Made by a program: the position numbers and the translations under genes. 64,000 nt of DNA from positions 124,001-188,000 of the forward strand of contig NZ_FOTR01000001.1 of NCBI RefSeq assembly GCF_900114645.1. The letters are read 5' to 3'. Of this stretch, positions 27,453 through 35,686 are shown one piece after another. The notes beneath the pieces are model-generated. The model was not told where the DNA came from. It was given only the letters and a program-made list of their open reading frames with translations, and did no database searches. Positions within the stretch are counted from its first letter, which is position 1; every line of letters begins with the position of its first letter. Source of the DNA: Gracilibacillus orientalis. Its GTDB lineage: Bacteria > Bacillota > Bacilli > Bacillales > Amphibacillaceae.

Positions 27453-27608
27453 TTAACAACAACTTTGATTTTCGGACTTTGCATTGTCTTGGTTCTGTTC
27501 TTTTTGCTCTTGATCCTGACTAGGCTTAACTTCCTCAAACTCTACACCACAGCATGAGTCATCTGAGGATGAAGAAAATATATTTTTAAATCCCTTTTTT
27601 GCAGCCAT
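27453..27608 (-). CDS. 51-residue Cys-pair microprotein next to the CSC permease
   Basis: Small soluble protein with a CC pair near the N-terminus (SSDDSCCGVEFEEVKPS) and another at the very end (ENQSCC), joined by a Gln/Glu/Asn-rich linker. The ATG at 27608 has GGAGGTGA 5-8 nt upstream; an earlier in-frame start lacks a ribosome binding site. Directly downstream of the permease (about 100 bp) and before a terminator. The Cys pairs suggest binding of a soft metal or metalloid, possibly a chaperone delivering ligand to the permease; this is inference, and no named family is claimed. Confidence 0.7.
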   Translation of the reverse strand: MAAKKGFKNIFSSSSDDSCCGVEFEEVKPSQDQEQKEQNQDNAKSENQSCC

Positions 27609-27711
27609 TTTATCACCTCCTTTGAAGTACGTGTTCAAAAAGTTACTGAATGAGAAACAAGTCAACGAAGAGATTCGCCGCTTATCATTTGATGACTCTT
27701 TGAACATCCTC

Positions 27712-28596
27712 TTAAAGCATAAGTTGAATGATAAAGCCAGTTAAGATGGCAACAAATAAAACAGATAACATAAATGCCATAACTAACTTACGTTTAAATA
27801 GTTTACTCAGTAAGACCACCTCTGGCAAGCTTGCTCCGGCTCCTCCAATTAGTAATGCAATCACCGCTCCTACTCCCATCCCTTTGTTAATTAACGCATC
27901 ACCGATTGGTAGCATAACTTCCGCACGAATATACATCGGGATACCAATAACAGAGGCGACTGGTATGGTCCATGGTTTGTCACTGCCAGCAATCTGGATA
28001 ATGAACGTTTCGGGAACAAAGTTATAAATAAAAGCACCAATAAATACACCTAAAACAAGAAACGGGAATACTGGAACAAAGAATGACCACGCATCCTGTA
28101 GGGCCAGCCTCCATATCGAAACAGAAGTTTTACTCTCTGTCGATTCTTTCCTTCTTACACGAACATCTTTAACAAATGCCCAAAATCCTAATTTCTCCCA
28201 AACAAACCCAAGTACCATGGCAAAAATCCAGACAATAACAAAATAATACAACGTTATTTTCCACCCCAGAAATGACCACAACAAGATGATGATCATCGGA
28301 TTTAACAATGGTGATGCTACTAAAAACGACATTGATGGTCCAAAAGGTGCCTTAGAAGATAATAAACCTGCCAATATAGGAATTGTCGAACAAGAACAAA
28401 AAGGTGTTAATGCTCCTAAACCAGTACCATATAGGTAGCCACTCCACTTATTTGGTCGATGAAGAATATTCTTAATTTGTTCTTCTGTCACTTTCTGTTG
28501 AATCAAGCTCACAACAAAGCTGATCACAATAAACAATAAAGTCAATTCTAAAAATAAAATAATGAACTGTTGAATAAATGATATAAAATTATCCAT
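27712..28596 (-). CDS. DUF318-family permease with CSC motif (YcgR/ArsP-like)
   Basis: 294 residues, about eight membrane helices. LTPFCSCSTIPILAGLL (Cys67, Cys69) is the family signature, with a second half-motif (GDALINKGMGVGAVIALLIGG) near the C-terminus. Family members include ArsP, which exports trivalent organoarsenicals, and proteins of unknown substrate. ATG at 28596 with GGTGGG upstream is chosen over TTG 28608. Its neighbours are a Cys-rich MarR and a Cys-pair microprotein, which supports a metal or metalloid role. A palindrome in its promoter may be bound by the MarR protein. Confidence 0.82.
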   Translation of the reverse strand: MDNFISFIQQFIILFLELTLLFIVISFVVSLIQQKVTEEQIKNILHRPNKWSGYLYGTGLGALTPFCSCSTIPILAGLLSSKAPFGPSMSFLVASPLLNPMIIILLWSFLGWKITLYYFVIVWIFAMVLGFVWEKLGFWAFVKDVRVRRKESTESKTSVSIWRLALQDAWSFFVPVFPFLVLGVFIGAFIYNFVPETFIIQIAGSDKPWTIPVASVIGIPMYIRAEVMLPIGDALINKGMGVGAVIALLIGGAGASLPEVVLLSKLFKRKLVMAFMLSVLFVAILTGFIIQLML

Positions 28597-28641
28597 TTTT
28601 CCCACCAACCTTTATTTTATAAACAAACAGTAAATGCAACT

Positions 28642-28656
28642 ATTGTATTTTACAAT
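28642..28656. promoter_or_regulatory. Palindrome upstream of the permease
   Basis: ATTGTA-TTT-TACAAT, perfect 6+3+6 palindrome 46 bp before the permease start, next to TAGTTGCA (minus), a piece shared with the site in front of the MarR gene. Confidence 0.4.
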
Positions 28657-28683
28657 TATTATCTTTTTTATATCCTCCATCCT

Positions 28684-29154
28684 TTAGAATGGAGGATTAC
28701 AACACATATCACTTTTCCGCATAATCTCTGTTAGCTCTTTAATCTCCGTGCTCATACTAGTCATTCTGTTCTCTGGTAACTGTTTGAACATATCCATAAT
28801 ACTTGTTGTCATCATTTCGGTGATCTCTTCCTCTAACACCTTACCCTTTTCTGATAATTCCAACGTGACATAACGCCGATCTTCAGGATGTGGTAAGCGG
28901 ACTACATATTCTTTTTCCACCAATCCATGGACATGACGACTTGTAGTGCTGTTGTCCAAACAGAGCCTTTGAGCTAATTCATTTAATGTCATATGATAAC
29001 CATGCTTAATTTCATAAAGAATATGACTTTGGACCGTTGTGACCCCACAACATTGGGAACTTTCTTTTTGCAATATACCGAACTGTCGTGAAAGAATCAC
29101 AAACAAATGACGCATTTCTTGAATATCTTGTTTTCTGTTACTACTTTTATCCAT
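28684..29154 (-). CDS. MarR-family regulator with CCG motif
   Basis: 156 residues with a winged helix (MTLNELAQRLCLDNSTTSRHVHGLVEKEYV, wing HPEDRRYVTLELSEKG). Unusual Cys: SQCCGVTTVQSHIL before the DNA-binding domain and DMCCNPPF at the C-terminus. The CCG-type MarR group accompanies arsenic and other thiol-metal genes in Firmicutes, so a thiolate-based metal(loid) sensor is likely. ATG at 29154 fits AGGTGA; a GTG and another ATG lie just upstream. A 19-bp inverted repeat immediately upstream is a probable autoregulatory site. Confidence 0.8.
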   Translation of the reverse strand: MDKSSNRKQDIQEMRHLFVILSRQFGILQKESSQCCGVTTVQSHILYEIKHGYHMTLNELAQRLCLDNSTTSRHVHGLVEKEYVVRLPHPEDRRYVTLELSEKGKVLEEEITEMMTTSIMDMFKQLPENRMTSMSTEIKELTEIMRKSDMCCNPPF

Positions 29155-29184
29155 TTTCATCACCTGTTTGCAGTATATGATAAT

Positions 29185-29203
29185 TAGTTGTGTTTTGCAA
29201 CTA
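29185..29203. promoter_or_regulatory. Probable MarR operator
   Basis: TAGTTG-TGTTTTG-CAACTA, perfect 6-bp arms, 31 bp before the MarR ATG. Confidence 0.5.
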
Positions 29204-29258
29204 TATAGTTTTGATTATATTATTTTTTCTTTAAACTGGAAAAATTTCGTAATTTCTA

Positions 29259-29287
29259 TTGACGTCTGAATTTTTTGAATATATAAT
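29259..29287 (+). promoter_or_regulatory. Sigma-A promoter of the bmr leader
   Basis: TTGACG, 17-bp spacer, TATAAT: near-perfect housekeeping promoter giving a leader RNA of about 425 nt before bmrC. Confidence 0.82.
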
Positions 29288-29332
29288 TATTGAGCATTGA
29301 AAAAAATTACAATAAAAGGAGGTGCGGCACAA

Positions 29333-29431
29333 ATGAACAGTAAACATATGAACATTAACCTAGTTATCTTACAACAATTGAATAATGATAATGCCGTGCC
29401 TTCCTTCGAATCGAAAGCTACTATTATGTAA
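29333..29431 (+). CDS. Leader peptide 1 (BmrB-like), 32 residues
   Basis: Short ORF about 40 nt downstream of the promoter start region with a very strong AAAGGAGGTG ribosome binding site. The product (NINLVILQQLNNDN in the middle, SFESKATIM at the end) has no family. In B. subtilis bmrCD is preceded by the leader ORF bmrB, whose translation state controls a terminator when ribosome-targeting antibiotics are present. Here a terminator hairpin lies 33 bp after the stop. Bases 29407-29412 (CGAATC), inside the ORF, can pair with the terminator loop region (29472-29477), so ribosome stalling could alter folding; the 6-bp pairing is weak evidence. Confidence 0.75.
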   Translation: MNSKHMNINLVILQQLNNDNAVPSFESKATIM

Positions 29432-29460
29432 CGTTTATTGCCACAATTCAATAAATAATG

Positions 29461-29492
29461 GAAGGATCACGGATTCGTTCGTGATCTTTTTT
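29461..29492 (+). terminator. Attenuator terminator 1 of bmrCD
   Basis: 7-bp stem GATCACG/CGTGATC (29465-29486) and T6, between leader ORF 1 and bmrC with no gene in between, so it must act as a conditional terminator. Confidence 0.85.
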
Positions 29493-29545
29493 GTTGCTAT
29501 TATTTTAAGATGGCAGCATAACTTGCTAAAAGTGTATTCTTTTTT

Positions 29546-29578
29546 AGCGTATACGTCATGAACGTATACGCTTTTTTT
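29546..29578 (+). terminator. Attenuator terminator 2 of bmrCD
   Basis: 10-bp perfect stem AGCGTATACG/CGTATACGCT with 7-nt loop and T7, 54 bp after terminator 1. A second full-strength terminator in the same leader. Confidence 0.85.
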
Positions 29579-29620
29579 GTATCTTAATTCAATGCAAAAT
29601 AATACAAAGGAGGAAAAATA

Positions 29621-29680
29621 ATGATAAAAATGAAGGTTCAGCGATCAGCAAAAAAAATAAAAAGGATGAATGGCGGATAG
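29621..29680 (+). CDS. Leader peptide 2, 19 residues
   Basis: Basic 19-codon ORF (KVQRSAKKIKRMNGG at the end) with AAAGGAGGAAAA 5-8 nt upstream, lying after terminator 2 and 38 bp before bmrC. Its stop overlaps a short GGCG/CGCC hairpin. It may couple to bmrC translation or sense ribosome stalling; no homology claimed. Confidence 0.55.
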   Translation: MIKMKVQRSAKKIKRMNGG

Positions 29681-29718
29681 CGCCTTAAAAAAGAGATATG
29701 TAGAAAGGGGATTAAAAA

Positions 29719-31461
29719 ATGTTTTCCGTTTTTAACAAATTATCTTGGTTCTTTAAAGAACAATGGATGCGATATACTATTGCAATTACTGCATTAATAA
29801 TCGTCAATTTTATTGACTTAATCCCACCAAAACTAGTAGGGATGACAATTGATGCCATTCAATATAATGAACTGTCAGCAGCACGATTAACTGAGATTAT
29901 TGTTATTTTTATAATTTTAATTATCATCAGTTATGCGATTATGTTTCTTTGGGATTACAACCTATTTAGCGGTTCCTTATTGTTGGAAAGAAAAATGCGT
30001 TCCAATTTAATGAGTCATTTTCTCAAGATGAGTCCCAGATTTTATAGTAACAATCGCACAGGAGACTTAATGGCACGTTCAACCAATGATTTAAAGGCAA
30101 TTATGATGACCGCCGGTTTCGGTATTCTTACTTTAGTGGATTCTACCGTTTTTATGTTATTCATTATCCTGATGATGGGCTTTACGATCAGCTGGCAACT
30201 AACGCTTGCTGCTTTGATTCCCATGCCGATTATGGCATTTATCGTTCATAAGTACGGAAACATAATTCATGCACGTTTTGCTGCAGCACAATCTGCCTTT
30301 AGTGAACTTAACAATTATACGTTAGAATCCGTACGTGGAGTCCGTGTAACACGTGCTTTTGTACAGGAAAATCAGGATCTCGGGCGATTTTCTGGAATGA
30401 CAGAAGAAGTGTTTCAAAAAAATAAAGCAGTTGCCAAAATGGAAGCATACTTTGAACCTACCATCAAAGTGTTAGTGGGAATTTCCTATACGATTGGCTT
30501 AGGTTACGGGGCAATAATGGTGTTTGAAAATCGGATTTCACTTGGAGATCTTGTAGCTTTTAATGTGTATTTAGGAATGCTGATTTGGCCAATGTTTGCA
30601 ATTGGTGAATTAATCAATGTGATGCAGCGTGGTAATGCTTCGATTGATCGTGTTGATAATGTACTCACACAACAACCCGATGTTGAAGACCCAACAAAAC
30701 CGGATTTCGTTAAACAACCTGAGCACATTCGATTCCAAAATGTGGAATTCACGTATCCTGAAGCTGTTGGAAAACAACTAAAAGCCATTGATCTCTCAAT
30801 ACACAGGGGGGAAACAATCGGTATTGTTGGCAGGACAGGTGCAGGAAAAACTACACTTTTCAAACAATTACTCAGAGAGTATGTGCCACCAGAAGGAAAG
30901 CTCACCATTAGTGATATTCCGATCGATCGTTTTACATTGAATACCACAAGAAGCTGGATTGGATATGTACCACAAGAGCATGTACTTTTCTCAAAAACAG
31001 TAAAAGAGAACCTCTTATTTGGGTGTGGCGAGATATCAATGGAAGAAATCAATCATATCTTAGAATCTGCATCTTTAAAAGAGGATATTGAATCTCTTCC
31101 GAAGGGATTAGAAACATTAGTTGGCGAAAGTGGTGTTACATTATCTGGTGGGCAAAAACAGAGAGTATCTTTAGCCAGAGCGTTACTAATGGATCCTGAA
31201 ATTTTAATTTTAGACGATTCATTATCCGCTGTAGATGGCAAAACGGAAGCAAACATCATTACTCACTTAAGAAAAGAACGCCAAGGAAAAACAACTTTAA
31301 TAGCTGCTCACAGACTCTCAGCAGTTAAACATGCAGATCAAATTATTGTCTTAGAAGATGGACAGATAGTAGAGCGTGGTACACATGAAGAATTAATGCA
31401 CCATAATGGATGGTATAAAGAACAATTCAACATTCAGCAAATGGAAAGTGAGGTGAAGTAA
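29719..31461 (+). CDS. bmrC: Heterodimeric ABC multidrug exporter subunit BmrC
   Basis: 580 residues (B. subtilis BmrC/YheI 585): six-helix membrane domain to about 310, then the ATPase domain with Walker A GRTGAGKT, signature LSGGQKQR and Walker B ILILDDSLSAVD. The residue after the Walker B Asp is Asp instead of catalytic Glu, so one composite ATP site is degenerate, as in other heterodimeric exporters. It pairs with BmrD to expel drugs such as dyes and antibiotics. GAAAGGGG lies 9 nt upstream. Expression is gated by the leader ORFs and two terminators. Its stop overlaps the bmrD start by 1 bp. Confidence 0.93.
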   Translation: MFSVFNKLSWFFKEQWMRYTIAITALIIVNFIDLIPPKLVGMTIDAIQYNELSAARLTEIIVIFIILIIISYAIMFLWDYNLFSGSLLLERKMRSNLMSHFLKMSPRFYSNNRTGDLMARSTNDLKAIMMTAGFGILTLVDSTVFMLFIILMMGFTISWQLTLAALIPMPIMAFIVHKYGNIIHARFAAAQSAFSELNNYTLESVRGVRVTRAFVQENQDLGRFSGMTEEVFQKNKAVAKMEAYFEPTIKVLVGISYTIGLGYGAIMVFENRISLGDLVAFNVYLGMLIWPMFAIGELINVMQRGNASIDRVDNVLTQQPDVEDPTKPDFVKQPEHIRFQNVEFTYPEAVGKQLKAIDLSIHRGETIGIVGRTGAGKTTLFKQLLREYVPPEGKLTISDIPIDRFTLNTTRSWIGYVPQEHVLFSKTVKENLLFGCGEISMEEINHILESASLKEDIESLPKGLETLVGESGVTLSGGQKQRVSLARALLMDPEILILDDSLSAVDGKTEANIITHLRKERQGKTTLIAAHRLSAVKHADQIIVLEDGQIVERGTHEELMHHNGWYKEQFNIQQMESEVK

Positions 31462-33497
31462 TGAAACCTTCTACAGAAAAGAGACTATTTCAATATGCGT
31501 TAACAAGTAAGAAATTTATTATCATTGGGTTGCTTTGTTTGATCGTTGCAGTTGGATTAGAGCTTACCGGACCTTTTATCGCCAAAAGGGTAATTGATAA
31601 TCATATTGTTGGTATCCAGACTAATTGGGCCCAAGTAGAAGATAAAAATGATGCAGATACAGTGGAATTAAATGGGACCTATCTGAAACGAGCGGATCGC
31701 ATGACAGAAGAAGATCGCATCATCGGTCATCATACCCTTTTGCAATCAGAGAAAAATTATTATTTGATTAATAAGGAAGTCCCTCCCAATAGTTCGGTCC
31801 AATCTATAAATGGTGATTCTATCAAGATTAGTTATAACAATACAACCGAGCAAGTGTACGGTGAGCAATTGAATGTTGGTGACCTTTATGTTTTTTTTCA
31901 GCCTGAAATCCATCCAATCGCCTTATTACTCGGATTATACTTAGCACTAATACTGATTGCTTCGGTCTTTCAATATTTAAAAACTTATTTATTGCAAGTA
32001 TCTGCCAATAAAATTATTCAGCGGATGCGAAATGATGTATTTGAACGAGTGGAAGAACTGCCGATCAATTATTTTGTTAAAAGACCTGCCGGAAAGATTG
32101 TAGCAAGGATTACTAATGATACAGAAGCGATCAAAGAATTATATGTAAAGGTGCTCGAAACCTTCGTAAATGGTTTTATATATATGACAGGTATCTTTGT
32201 CGCTCTCTTCTTATTGAATGCAACCTTAGCCACCATCTGTTTAATCCTGGTACCGCTTTTGTTTGTATGGATGAAACTTTTTAAGAAATATGCCGGAAAG
32301 TATAATCGAGTTATTCGCTCCACCAATAGTGAGATTAATGCATCGATCAATGAATCCATTCAAGGAATGCCTATTATCCAAGCCTTCCGTAGAACAAAGG
32401 AAACACAGGGAGAATTTGAACAATTAAATACACGTCATTATATTTACCAAAAGAAAATGATTGTTCTATCTGCATTAACTTCTTTCAATCTAGTTAATGC
32501 ACTACGCGGAGTTGCTTTTGTCGGTTTTATCTGGTTTTTTGGTTCTAATGCTTTATCAGGAGAAAGTATGATAACAGCTGGTGTTTTATATGCATTCGTT
32601 GATTATCTCACCCGCTTATTTGAACCCGTATCACAAATCGTGAATCAGTTGCCACAATTAGAGCAAGCAAGAGTGGCTGGTGCCAGAGTTTTTGAATTGC
32701 TAGATGAGGAAGGTGAAAAGATCGAAAAACTGGAGATGAAAAGAATTCAAGGTGACGTGCTTTTTGACAATGTAAGCTTTGCTTATCAAGATGATGACTA
32801 TATTTTAAACAATGTCAGCTTTCGTGTGAAACGAGGTCAAACCGCTGCATTTGTCGGTCATACCGGTTCAGGTAAAAGTTCCGTCATGAATTTATTATTT
32901 AGATTCTATGATCCCCAAAAAGGTACGATCAAAATCGACGAGATTGAAACATCGACACTTAGTCGACAACAGGTTCGCCATCATATCGGTATTGTACTGC
33001 AGGATCCTTTTATTTTTACTGGAACAGTACTTTCCAATATTACGTTGAACGACCCTGCTATTTCGAGAGAAAAAGCAATAGTTGCACTAAAAGCAGTAGG
33101 CGCCGATCGATTCATTGAAAAGTTACCCAAACAATACGATGAACCTGTTGGGGAAAATGGCAGTCAATTTTCAACTGGGCAACGCCAGTTACTATCGTTT
33201 GCCAGAGCATTAGCATTTGATCCTGCGATCTTAATATTAGATGAAGCTACTGCTAATATCGACACCGAAACAGAAGTGCTAATCCAAGAGGCAATGAAAG
33301 TTCTAGCAAAAGGACGTACAATGCTAGTAATCGCACACCGGTTATCTACTATTCAACACGCAAACCAGATCATTGTGCTTGAACGAGGAAAAATCATTGA
33401 AAAAGGAACACACCACGAACTTCTTCAGCAACGTGGCAGCTATCATCAAATGTATAAAATGCAGCAAGGAGCTAGCAACAAAGTTCCAGCAATATAA
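31461..33497 (+). CDS. bmrD: Heterodimeric ABC multidrug exporter subunit BmrD
   Basis: 678 residues (B. subtilis BmrD/YheH 673). Characteristic soluble insertion between membrane helices 1 and 2 (about residues 45-150), then the membrane domain and ATPase domain: Walker A GHTGSGKSS, Walker B ILILDEATANID with intact catalytic Glu, and a divergent signature FSTGQRQL. The two subunits thus complement each other, with one competent and one degenerate nucleotide site. Translationally coupled to bmrC and followed by a terminator. Confidence 0.93.
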   Translation: MKPSTEKRLFQYALTSKKFIIIGLLCLIVAVGLELTGPFIAKRVIDNHIVGIQTNWAQVEDKNDADTVELNGTYLKRADRMTEEDRIIGHHTLLQSEKNYYLINKEVPPNSSVQSINGDSIKISYNNTTEQVYGEQLNVGDLYVFFQPEIHPIALLLGLYLALILIASVFQYLKTYLLQVSANKIIQRMRNDVFERVEELPINYFVKRPAGKIVARITNDTEAIKELYVKVLETFVNGFIYMTGIFVALFLLNATLATICLILVPLLFVWMKLFKKYAGKYNRVIRSTNSEINASINESIQGMPIIQAFRRTKETQGEFEQLNTRHYIYQKKMIVLSALTSFNLVNALRGVAFVGFIWFFGSNALSGESMITAGVLYAFVDYLTRLFEPVSQIVNQLPQLEQARVAGARVFELLDEEGEKIEKLEMKRIQGDVLFDNVSFAYQDDDYILNNVSFRVKRGQTAAFVGHTGSGKSSVMNLLFRFYDPQKGTIKIDEIETSTLSRQQVRHHIGIVLQDPFIFTGTVLSNITLNDPAISREKAIVALKAVGADRFIEKLPKQYDEPVGENGSQFSTGQRQLLSFARALAFDPAILILDEATANIDTETEVLIQEAMKVLAKGRTMLVIAHRLSTIQHANQIIVLERGKIIEKGTHHELLQQRGSYHQMYKMQQGASNKVPAI

Positions 33498-33529
33498 GCA
33501 AGTAACGTCATAGTTTTGTTTAATAAAGT

Positions 33530-33565
33530 AAGCCCCGCTTAACATGTCATTAACGGGGCTTTTTC
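33530..33565 (+). terminator. Terminator of bmrCD
   Basis: AAGCCCCG/CGGGGCTT (33530-33537/33554-33561), inner TTAA/TTAA pairing, then TTTTT. Confidence 0.85.
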
Positions 33566-33859
33566 ATAGCTTTATATAATTATCATTTTTGATGAAGAAA
33601 CACTTGCTTCTTGGTAATAGCAAAACGTTTTGGCTCAATCGGTTTGATGTTCGTTCGGTCGCGGTAAATTCAGATCTTGGTAAGATGTTAGAAAATGGCT
33701 CGACTAATTTGTTTTCGATACTGTTAAAGACAAAGAATACATTACTATCTTGCCATTTTTCACGGCTTTTTTCATAGTTACTTCCATGTTTTTCATTAGA
33801 TTTAGAAATCATGAAACCAATACCTTAAGGTTTTCGTAAGCAATACTAGGAGGGGTTCC
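33566..33859. other. Unassigned stretch with overlapping open frames
   Basis: Open on both strands (minus 33564-33812, 82 codons; plus 33589-33777, 62 codons), neither with a convincing ribosome binding site. The minus reading contains LPRSEFTATERTSNRLSQNV. No function assigned; perhaps a repeated non-coding element or gene relic. Confidence 0.25.
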
Positions 33860-34153
33860 ATGTACTTTTATTATATTATTCCAATAATAATGATCATAGG
33901 GCTTTTTCTCTTATTTAATTGGTTAATGGGCTATAAAAAAGGAAACATCATCATTGATTTGGATGATCGTTACATCAATTACAGTGAATATATATCAGCT
34001 ATTCAAAAAAAGCTAGAAAGTGAAGGTAAAGATGTTGAATACAAAGGTGATAGAAGGTTTATTATCGATGGAAAAAAATACATGTTCATAGAAAGAAATG
34101 TCAGCATGGGTGGGGTACCATTACAAAGAACGATTCTTCAACCCGAAAAATAA
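33860..34153 (+). CDS. Hypothetical single-helix membrane protein
   Basis: 97 residues: one N-terminal membrane helix (about 2-24) followed by a small soluble domain (NIIIDLDDRYINYSEYISAI, RRFIIDGKKYMFIERN). Not recognised. TAGGAGGGG lies 7 nt before the ATG, and a terminator follows, so it is a genuine monocistronic gene. Confidence 0.7.
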   Translation: MYFYYIIPIIMIIGLFLLFNWLMGYKKGNIIIDLDDRYINYSEYISAIQKKLESEGKDVEYKGDRRFIIDGKKYMFIERNVSMGGVPLQRTILQPEK

Positions 34154-34176
34154 TTTCACACTAACAAAACATGTTA

Positions 34177-34206
34177 AAAGACCGGGCAAAACCTGCCCGA
34201 TCTTTT
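34177..34206. terminator. Bidirectional terminator
   Basis: CGGGCA/TGCCCG stem (34183-34199) flanked by AAAAGA and TCTTTT, between convergent genes. Confidence 0.78.
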
Positions 34207-34214
34207 ACTTCTTG

Positions 34215-35675
34215 CTAAGAATAAGGAAACTGTTTTCGATTATGTTGAATCGAAATCCACTTTGTTGTCGTAAAAGCGTCTAAACTCCATTCACCATTTA
34301 ATCGTCCAACACCTGAGTTTTTCATACCTCCGAAAGCTACGTTTGGTTCATCATTAATCGTACCATCATTAATGTGAATCATGCCTGTTTCCATTTGTTT
34401 GGCAAGTTGTGCTCCTCTTTCGATGTTTTCTGTGTGGACTGCACCACTTAACCCATATGTCGTGTCATTAACGATTTCAATTATTTCTTGATCACTAGCC
34501 GCTTTTATTAAACTAACAACTGGTGCAAATATCTCTTCTTTGGCAATTTTCATGTTTTTTGTAACATTACCGAAAACAACCGGTTCTACAACATTGCCTC
34601 GAATTTCTCCTTTAATTAAAGGATTAGCACCCTCATTGATACCAGCTTCAATTAATTTAGAAGTAGTTTCGACTTGCTTTTCGTTAATAAGTGGTCCGAT
34701 AATTGTCTTTTCATCACTCGGATCTCCACATGTTAACTCAGAAACCTTTGCTAAGAATTTCTCCACAAAGTTATCATAAATCGTTTCATGGATAATAATG
34801 CGATTAGCTGACATGCAGATTTGTCCTTGATGTGTAAAACGGCTAAATACCGCAGCACTAACCGCTAAATCGATATCTGCGTCATCAAGTACGATTAAAG
34901 CACTATTACCACCTAATTCCAAATGTACTTCTTTCAAATGTCTACCAGCAACACTACCTATATGACGACCAACTTGGGTAGAACCAGTAAAGGAGATTGA
35001 TTTGGGAATAGGATGTTCCACAAATGCATCACCGATTTCTGATATCTCTGTCGTTACCACATTTAATAATCCTTTAGGTAATCCTGCTTCTTCAAAGATT
35101 TTCGCGATCATCGTCCCTCCAGTAATTACGGTATGTTCATGTGGTTTCAGTACCACTCCATTTCCTGCTGCTAAAGCTGGAGCAACAGATTTCATAGATA
35201 AAAAGAATGGAAAATTGAATGGGCTGATGACACCAACAACGCCTACTGGCACACGGTACACTCTATTTTCCTTACCTTCAGTAACGGATGGGAGAATTTT
35301 CCCTTCCATCCGTAATGGAAAAGTTGCCACTTCTTTCAACATATTCTTCACTAGTCCTATTTCAAATTCAGCTTTTAATCGAGTGCCACCAATTTCTTTG
35401 GTAATAATTTGAGCGATTGCTTCATGATTTTCTTCTATAACATAAACCACTTTTTCTAAAATTTCACGTTGCACAGTTGGGCTTATTACTTCCCAGTCTT
35501 TTTGTGCTTTCTTAGTTGCTTGATATGCTCTATCAATATCTTTTATGTTCGCTGCTTGATAGCTTGCCAAGGTTTCCCCATTAAAAGGGTTTTTATTTTC
35601 CATCTGAAGGCTGCTATCTCCTTCTCTCCAAATACCATCGATATATTGACTATGTAAGTTTTGAAAATTAAACAC
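34215..35675 (-). CDS. yfmT: Aldehyde dehydrogenase (YfmT-like)
   Basis: 486 residues (B. subtilis YfmT 485). NAD(P)-dependent aldehyde dehydrogenase with SPFNFPF, FTGSTQVGRHIG, LELGGNSALIV (catalytic Glu) and FTHQGQICMSANR (catalytic Cys). Family members of this branch oxidise aromatic aldehydes such as vanillin or benzaldehyde. GTG start with AGGAGG 8 nt upstream. It follows the chemoreceptor yfmS by 11 bp, the same order as in B. subtilis, which suggests the receptor senses the substrate or a related compound. Confidence 0.9.
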   Translation of the reverse strand: MFNFQNLHSQYIDGIWREGDSSLQMENKNPFNGETLASYQAANIKDIDRAYQATKKAQKDWEVISPTVQREILEKVVYVIEENHEAIAQIITKEIGGTRLKAEFEIGLVKNMLKEVATFPLRMEGKILPSVTEGKENRVYRVPVGVVGVISPFNFPFFLSMKSVAPALAAGNGVVLKPHEHTVITGGTMIAKIFEEAGLPKGLLNVVTTEISEIGDAFVEHPIPKSISFTGSTQVGRHIGSVAGRHLKEVHLELGGNSALIVLDDADIDLAVSAAVFSRFTHQGQICMSANRIIIHETIYDNFVEKFLAKVSELTCGDPSDEKTIIGPLINEKQVETTSKLIEAGINEGANPLIKGEIRGNVVEPVVFGNVTKNMKIAKEEIFAPVVSLIKAASDQEIIEIVNDTTYGLSGAVHTENIERGAQLAKQMETGMIHINDGTINDEPNVAFGGMKNSGVGRLNGEWSLDAFTTTKWISIQHNRKQFPYS

Positions 35676-35686
35676 AATAAAGCCTC

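Noticed and set aside
33564-33812. 82-codon minus ORF and 62-codon plus ORF
   Set aside because: No start signals, mutually overlapping, and one begins in the bmrCD terminator.
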